From Paracoccus denitrificans (lineage in GTDB: Bacteria > Pseudomonadota > Alphaproteobacteria > Rhodobacterales > Rhodobacteraceae), in contig VAFL01000002.1 in assembly GCA_005768755.1 (NCBI GenBank), forward strand, positions 124,001-188,000: a stretch of 64,000 nucleotides of DNA, read 5' to 3'. Below are positions 59,923 through 64,000 of this stretch, in pieces; position 1 is the first letter of the stretch; every line of letters begins with the position of its first letter. The notes under the pieces are model-generated. The model did not search any database, had not been told where the DNA came from, and was given only the letters and a program-made list of their open reading frames with translations. The position numbers were made by a program, and so were the translations under genes.

Positions 59923-60414
59923 ATGGACAGACTGATTGTGACCTGGTTCGGCGCCGGCAACATGCGCCCCGCGCCTGGCACCTGGGGCTCTGCGGTGGCA
60001 GTGGCGCTTGGTGTCGTGATTCACTGGATCGGAAGTTTCCCCCTGCTCGCGGCGGCGACGCTGGTGGTTGCGGGCGTCGGGTTCTGGTCCGTTCATCGCT
60101 ACACCGTCGGCATGGAAGACCCCGACCGGTCAGAGATCGTCATCGACGAGGTCGCCGGCCAATGGCTGGCGCTGTGCTTCCCCTCTTACGGTTTCTGGCA
60201 TGCGGGCCTTCCCTCGACCGAGTTTCCCTGGCCGGGCTGGCTTGCCGCCTTCCTGTTCTTCCGGCTTTTCGACATCTGGAAGCCCTCGATCATCGGGCGC
60301 GCCGACCGCGAGGGCGGCACGATGGGGGTGATGATGGACGATCTGTGGGCCGGGGTCTTCGCAGGGATCTGCGTCATGATCTGCGCCGGCCTGTATCACG
60401 GCCTGCTCGCATGA
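59923..60414 (+). CDS. pgpA: Phosphatidylglycerophosphatase A
   Basis: 163 residues with membrane helices and the family motifs GNMRPAPGTWGS, ETA-type IVIDEVAGQWLAL and FFRLFDIWKPSIIGRADR. It removes phosphate from phosphatidylglycerophosphate in the inner membrane. Lies between ispDF and pncC, with a 4-base overlap to the latter. Confidence 0.94.
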   Translation: MDRLIVTWFGAGNMRPAPGTWGSAVAVALGVVIHWIGSFPLLAAATLVVAGVGFWSVHRYTVGMEDPDRSEIVIDEVAGQWLALCFPSYGFWHAGLPSTEFPWPGWLAAFLFFRLFDIWKPSIIGRADREGGTMGVMMDDLWAGVFAGICVMICAGLYHGLLA

Positions 60415-60887
60415 GCGTGGCCGCACAGGTTCTGGACGCCTTGCGCGCGCGCGGTCTTATGATCGCCACGGCCGAAAGTTGCACCGGCGGGCTGATCGTG
60501 GCGGCACTGACCGATGTGCCCGGCTCTTCCGATGTCGTCGATCGCGGTTTCGTGACCTATTCCAATGCTGCCAAGCAGGACATGCTGGGGGTCCGTCCCG
60601 AAACACTGGCAAGCAAAGGCGCCGTCAGCGAGGAAGTGGCGGCAGAGATGGCGGCGGGCGCGCTTGCCGGTTCAGCTGCCGGGCTGGCCGTCGCGACGAC
60701 CGGAATTGCAGGGCCCGGCGGGTCCGAGCACAAGCCCGAGGGGCGCGTCTGTTTTGGGCTGGCCTGCGCCGATGGCACGCGGACAGAAACGGTCGAGTTC
60801 GGCGCCATCGGGCGCGACCGGGTGCGTGCGGCATCTGTCGCGCATGCCTTGCAGATGGTGCTGACGGCGTTGCAACAGCCCGCCTGA
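60411..60887 (+). CDS. pncC: Nicotinamide-nucleotide amidohydrolase (CinA C-terminal family)
   Basis: 158 residues, only the CinA amidohydrolase domain: TAESCTGGLIVAALTDVPGSS, YSNAAKQDMLGV, and the core TTGIAGPGGSEHKPEGRVCFGL. It returns nicotinamide mononucleotide to nicotinate mononucleotide in NAD recycling. Start ATG overlaps the pgpA stop. Confidence 0.93.
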   Translation: MSVAAQVLDALRARGLMIATAESCTGGLIVAALTDVPGSSDVVDRGFVTYSNAAKQDMLGVRPETLASKGAVSEEVAAEMAAGALAGSAAGLAVATTGIAGPGGSEHKPEGRVCFGLACADGTRTETVEFGAIGRDRVRAASVAHALQMVLTALQQPA

Positions 60888-60898
60888 TACGGAGAGGA

Positions 60899-60916
60899 CG
60901 CGGCCCGAAGGCCGCG
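60899..60916. terminator. Hairpin between convergent genes after pncC
   Basis: CGCGGCC and GGCCGCG, a perfect 7-bp stem with loop CGAA, 11 bases after the pncC stop; no U-tract. Confidence 0.45.
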
Positions 60917-60969
60917 CCCGATTACCCGCGCTGTGTCGCTGCTGGACCGCACGCGGGCATGCACCAGCC

Positions 60970-61917
60970 TTACCGAGCGGTTTCGCGTACCACCTCACCC
61001 GATGGGGTGACGGTCACCACGACTTCCTCGCCCTGCGGGTTCATTGCCTCGATCGCAATACCGCGATCGCCGGGGGTCATGTCGCCCAGTTCGGTGTAGC
61101 CCGCACCTTCCACGGCCGAGCGCAGCGCAGCCTCGTCAACCGGCGGTGCAGGGGGCTGGCCGGCGTCGCGCGGTGCATTGCCGCGGGGTCCGCCCTCCCG
61201 CTCTGCACCCTCACGAGGGGCGCGGTCACCGTCACCGCGCGGGCCATCGCCATCGCGACCCCCCTCACGTGCGCCATCACCACGGGGGCCGTCACCACGG
61301 GGGCCGGCTTCGCGCTGTGCCTTGTCGCCCTTGTCGCCGCCCGGGCCGCGACCGTCACGATCACCCATGCCGCGCTTGCCATGGTCGCCCATGCCGTGCT
61401 TGCCGTGTTCGCCGCGCGCAAACTGCACCAGCTCGCCATCCGCGTCGAACGCGATGCGAACATCATCACCCGAGGCGTCCTGTCCACCGATCATCACCGC
61501 ACCGTCACGGCTGCCAATGGCGTTCAGTTCGGTGATCTCTGACAGGATGGCGTTGCTGCGGGCGGCTTCGGGAAGCAGCGCGTCAATGACCGCCTGCGGC
61601 AGGGCCGAACCGGGCGCTGTGCGCATGCCGACAACGTCGCCTTCGGCATTGACCATGGCGTCGAAATCCTTGCCGGATTCGACAATGGTGCCCTCGAAGA
61701 ACGCCCCACCGCGTCGACCCGTGCGGCCTTCAACGTCCGAGAACGCGTCACCTTGCAGCAGGTCCGGGACCTGGACATCGGCCGGTGTCGCGCCGGGCTG
61801 TTCGGTCTGCGTTTCGGGCGCAGCTGGCGCAGGCGCGGTCTGCGCGACGGCCAGACCGCCCCCCAGGACACCCATCATGGCGAATGCAAGAACGGAGGTT
61901 TTCAGTTTGCTGCTCAT
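60970..61917 (-). CDS. Exported protein with Gly/Arg/Asp-rich repeat region
   Basis: 315 residues. Signal peptide MSSKLKTSVLAFAMMGVLGGGLAVAQ; then two PepSY-like beta parts (about 75-165 and 265-315) separated by about 90 residues of low complexity: HGKHGMGDHGKRGMGD followed by repeated GPRGDG/REG units. The neighbouring genes on the other side of the promoter are a PepSY protein and a two-component system. It may be an envelope sensor partner or target; this is inference. Divergent from them with a perfect palindrome between. Confidence 0.8.
   Translation of the reverse strand: MSSKLKTSVLAFAMMGVLGGGLAVAQTAPAPAAPETQTEQPGATPADVQVPDLLQGDAFSDVEGRTGRRGGAFFEGTIVESGKDFDAMVNAEGDVVGMRTAPGSALPQAVIDALLPEAARSNAILSEITELNAIGSRDGAVMIGGQDASGDDVRIAFDADGELVQFARGEHGKHGMGDHGKRGMGDRDGRGPGGDKGDKAQREAGPRGDGPRGDGAREGGRDGDGPRGDGDRAPREGAEREGGPRGNAPRDAGQPPAPPVDEAALRSAVEGAGYTELGDMTPGDRGIAIEAMNPQGEEVVVTVTPSGEVVRETAR
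61180..61410 (-). repeat. Short tandem repeats in the Gly/Arg/Asp-rich region
   Basis: Imperfect units coding PRGDG, REG and GMGD follow each other; a region likely to vary in length between strains. Confidence 0.7.
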
Positions 61918-62023
61918 TCTGTCTTCCTTTCAAATCTCACAGGGGCAATCGATCTTCTGCCCCCGAATGTCACCTTCCTAGCAACGCCATGGCGAACCGA
62001 TCACTAACAACCCATTTGGTTTT

Positions 62024-62037
62024 CATTTACGTAAATG
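62024..62037. promoter_or_regulatory. Perfect 14-bp palindrome in a divergent promoter
   Basis: CATTTACGTAAATG lies 16 bases before the PepSY start and 106 bases before the divergent repeat-protein gene. A probable binding site for a dimeric regulator, with the adjacent OmpR-type regulator as the first candidate. Confidence 0.6.
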
Positions 62038-62053
62038 TGCCTATTGTGACAGT

Positions 62054-62404
62054 ATGATCCGTTCAGCCCTTGTTTTCCTGCTGTTTCCCATCGCCCTCAT
62101 GGCCGATCAACCGGCTGTGTCGAAACTGCTTCCGCTTCACGAAGCGGCGAAAATCGTGGCCGAGCGTTTCGAAGGGCGCCTGCTTGCGGCCAGAATCGAT
62201 CAGCCGGAACCTTACGAATTCGCGCGCGGCGTCAACATCGTGCACGAGCTTGTGCTGCTTTCTTCACAAGGCAATGTCCTGCGCGCCCGGCTGGACGGCG
62301 AAACCGGGCGAGTTCTGGATATACGTGGGCGCGGACTGACGCAGGCGCGCGCGACGCATACGCACGACAACAAGGAGAGATCCGATGCGCTGCCTGATCG
62401 TTGA
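62054..62404 (+). CDS. PepSY-domain exported protein
   Basis: 116 residues. A short signal peptide (MIRSALVFLLFPIALMA) and one PepSY domain (LHEAAKIVAERFEGRLLAARID...LDGETGRVLDIRGRG). No clear ribosome site precedes the ATG, so the mRNA may have a very short leader. Overlaps the response-regulator gene by 20 bases. PepSY proteins next to two-component systems are often their periplasmic modulators. Confidence 0.88.
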   Translation: MIRSALVFLLFPIALMADQPAVSKLLPLHEAAKIVAERFEGRLLAARIDQPEPYEFARGVNIVHELVLLSSQGNVLRARLDGETGRVLDIRGRGLTQARATHTHDNKERSDALPDR

Positions 62405-63059
62405 GGATGATCCGACCCTTACCGCGCAGTTGTCCGGCGCATTGCGCGATGCGGGTTTCGTCACCGATTGCGCCGCCGATGGTGCACAAGGCGAATTCCT
62501 GGGTGCCACGGAAAGCTATGATATCGCCGTGCTGGATCTGGGCCTGCCCGAAATGCCCGGCATCGAGGTGCTGGAAAGCTGGCGCGCGGCAGGGATTACC
62601 ATGCCCGTGCTGATCCTGACCGCGCGCGGAGAATGGGCCGACAAGGTGGCGGGGTTTCGCGCCGGTGCCGATGACTATGCCGTCAAACCCTTTCGTCTGG
62701 ACGAGGTGGTGATACGCGCGCAGACGCTGGTGCGCCGCGCGGCCGGCCACGCGCAACCGACGATCAGGGCCGGGTCGTTGATGCTGGACACGCAGCTTGG
62801 CGTCGTCACCCGCGACGGCCTGCCCCTGAAACTGACGGCCTTCGAACAACGAATCCTCGCCTATCTGATGCACCACAAGCGGCGCGTCGTGTCGCGCACC
62901 GAACTCGCCGATCACCTGTATGACGCCAATGCCGACCGCGATTTCAAATCGATCGAGGTGGTGATCGGGCGGCTGCGCAAGAAAGTCGGCGACGGCGTGA
63001 TCGAGACCCGGCGCGGCGAGGGGTATGTGCTGAACGACCAGCAGGTCACCCCTGAATGA
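62385..63059 (+). CDS. OmpR/PhoP-family response regulator
   Basis: 224 residues. Receiver domain with acidic pocket (EDD at 7-9), phospho-Asp D51 (VLDLGLPE) and K101 (VKPF); C-terminal winged helix with LPLKLTAFEQRILAYLMHHKRRVVSRTELADHLYD and the wing RGEGYVL. AGGAGA ribosome site. Its stop overlaps the kinase start. Confidence 0.95.
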   Translation: MRCLIVEDDPTLTAQLSGALRDAGFVTDCAADGAQGEFLGATESYDIAVLDLGLPEMPGIEVLESWRAAGITMPVLILTARGEWADKVAGFRAGADDYAVKPFRLDEVVIRAQTLVRRAAGHAQPTIRAGSLMLDTQLGVVTRDGLPLKLTAFEQRILAYLMHHKRRVVSRTELADHLYDANADRDFKSIEVVIGRLRKKVGDGVIETRRGEGYVLNDQQVTPE

Positions 63060-64000
63060 CCGGCTGGAACTCTATCCGGGGCCGGCTTTTGTGGCTGTCG
63101 GCTTTGTGGCTGACAGCCGCCCTTGTGATGGCAAACCTGGTTATCGGCAGCGTTCTCAACCGCTTCGTGACCGACCGCTTCGATGCCGAAATGGCCGCCG
63201 TGGCCGACGCGCTTACTGTCGGCACCGTGGCCGATGCCTCGGGCCTTGCACAACTTGACGACGGCCCCAGCGACCCGCGCTTCAGCCGCCCGCTTTCGGG
63301 CTGGTATTGGCAGGTCTCGGCCGATGGCACGCCATTCGCACTGTCCGAATCCCTGTTTGATACGCCGCTGGATCTGACATTGACCACCGATTTGGCTGGT
63401 CCCGCTGCCGCCGGCCCGGATGGCGCAGCCCTGCGGGTCACGCAACGCGCCTTCACCGTGCCCGGCAGTGCCGAGAATCTGACGGTCATCGTCACGGCGC
63501 CGCAGGCGGAAATCGATGCAGCACTGGCCGCCGTTCGTCGCCCGCTTGCGATGGCGCTGGCGGTGCTGGGTGTCGGGCTGGCGTTGGCGGTCCTGTTGCA
63601 GGTAACGGCGGGGCTGGCGTCGCTGGACAAAATGGGCGCGGATCTGCGCGCCGTGCGCGAGGGACGCGCCACGCTTCTGCCCCGCCCCGATGTGTCAGAG
63701 TTGCAGCCCGTCGCAGATGAAATGAACGCGCTGCTGGCCCAGAACCGTGCCCAGCTGGCGCGCAGCCGCGAACAGATCGGCAATCTCGCACATGCGCTGA
63801 AAACGCCGCTCATGGCCCTGCAAGGCGATTTGGCGCCCGACGATCCGGGACAGGCCGTCATCGCCCGAATGGATCGCCAGATCGGATGGCATCTCAAACG
63901 CGCGCGCACCGCCAGTGGCCTGCGTGTGCTGGGTCAGGTCACACCGCTGACACCGGTGATTGACGACATCCTTCTGGTTCTGAACCGCCAGCTTCAGGAT
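63056..64000 (+). CDS. Sensor histidine kinase, N-terminal part (runs off the window)
   Basis: The first 315 codons are present. Membrane helices at about 10-30 and 165-185 enclose a periplasmic sensor domain; a HAMP-type linker follows; the phospho-acceptor is H246 in NLAHALKTPLMAL, a variant of the usual HELRTPL box seen in PhoQ/FeuQ-like kinases. The ATP-binding domain lies beyond the window. Translationally coupled to the response regulator. Confidence 0.92.
   Translation, partial: MTGWNSIRGRLLWLSALWLTAALVMANLVIGSVLNRFVTDRFDAEMAAVADALTVGTVADASGLAQLDDGPSDPRFSRPLSGWYWQVSADGTPFALSESLFDTPLDLTLTTDLAGPAAAGPDGAALRVTQRAFTVPGSAENLTVIVTAPQAEIDAALAAVRRPLAMALAVLGVGLALAVLLQVTAGLASLDKMGADLRAVREGRATLLPRPDVSELQPVADEMNALLAQNRAQLARSREQIGNLAHALKTPLMALQGDLAPDDPGQAVIARMDRQIGWHLKRARTASGLRVLGQVTPLTPVIDDILLVLNRQLQD

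Overview
The window comes from a high-GC alphaproteobacterial chromosome, most likely Rhodobacterales (Paracoccaceae, Paracoccus-like). The evidence is a bifunctional ispDF gene, a pyruvate dehydrogenase E1-beta with its own lipoyl domain, the pha cluster (phaZ divergent from phaC-phaP-phaR), the order argS-SPOR-nagZ-scpA-scpB, ihfA-merR followed by tRNA-Pro, a long-form dCTP deaminase, and a bacterial ALDH16-type tandem aldehyde dehydrogenase next to deoC. Species cannot be fixed from the sequence alone. I see no plasmid, prophage core, IS element or CRISPR array.

Layout. 1-11.2 kb is metabolism and housekeeping: 5' part of pyruvate carboxylase, xthA, an A-type Fe-S carrier, a dGTPase-like gene, a DUF305 protein, a DMT exporter, osmC with a transglutaminase-like gene, and ALDH16-deoC. 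11.3-19.5 kb is a nine-gene minus-strand block, mostly with touching or overlapping genes. It is built around an AAA+ ATPase with a coiled-coil protein, three membrane proteins, a zinc-ribbon/YbjQ protein and several unknowns. It is the best candidate here for an undescribed system. 19.6-23.5 kb holds an M20 hydrolase and small unknowns, then ftsB. 23.6-27.5 kb is the pdhABC operon with a strong terminator. 28-33 kb has a MarR-GNAT regulator with a visible operator, a sulfotransferase-like gene, prfC, ihfA-merR and tRNA-Pro.

33.3-41.5 kb carries dcd and a long minus-strand run (argS, SPOR protein, nagZ, scpA, scpB, a small basic protein), then a GntR regulator and a YgjP-like metalloprotease. 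42.4-44.1 kb is a small accessory interval between tRNA-Ala and tRNA-Ser, with small cysteine-rich genes and a truncated gene. 44.1-49.1 kb is the polyhydroxyalkanoate cluster; the phaP upstream region has a dense set of TGC-type palindromes that are probable PhaR sites, and PhaC has a long Ala/Lys-rich N-terminal extension. 49-58.5 kb: purU, a ferredoxin, DegP-family protease with HflC/HflK, glutathione reductase, rpiA. 58.8-60.9 kb: ispDF-pgpA-pncC. 60.9-64 kb: a repeat-rich exported protein divergent from a PepSY protein plus two-component system, with a perfect 14-bp palindrome between them; the kinase runs off the window.

Together the genes cover central carbon flow (pyruvate to acetyl-CoA and oxaloacetate, storage as PHA), redox and envelope protein quality control, and chromosome segregation (ScpAB). 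Two stretches are not explained by known pathways: the AAA+ block and the inter-tRNA interval.
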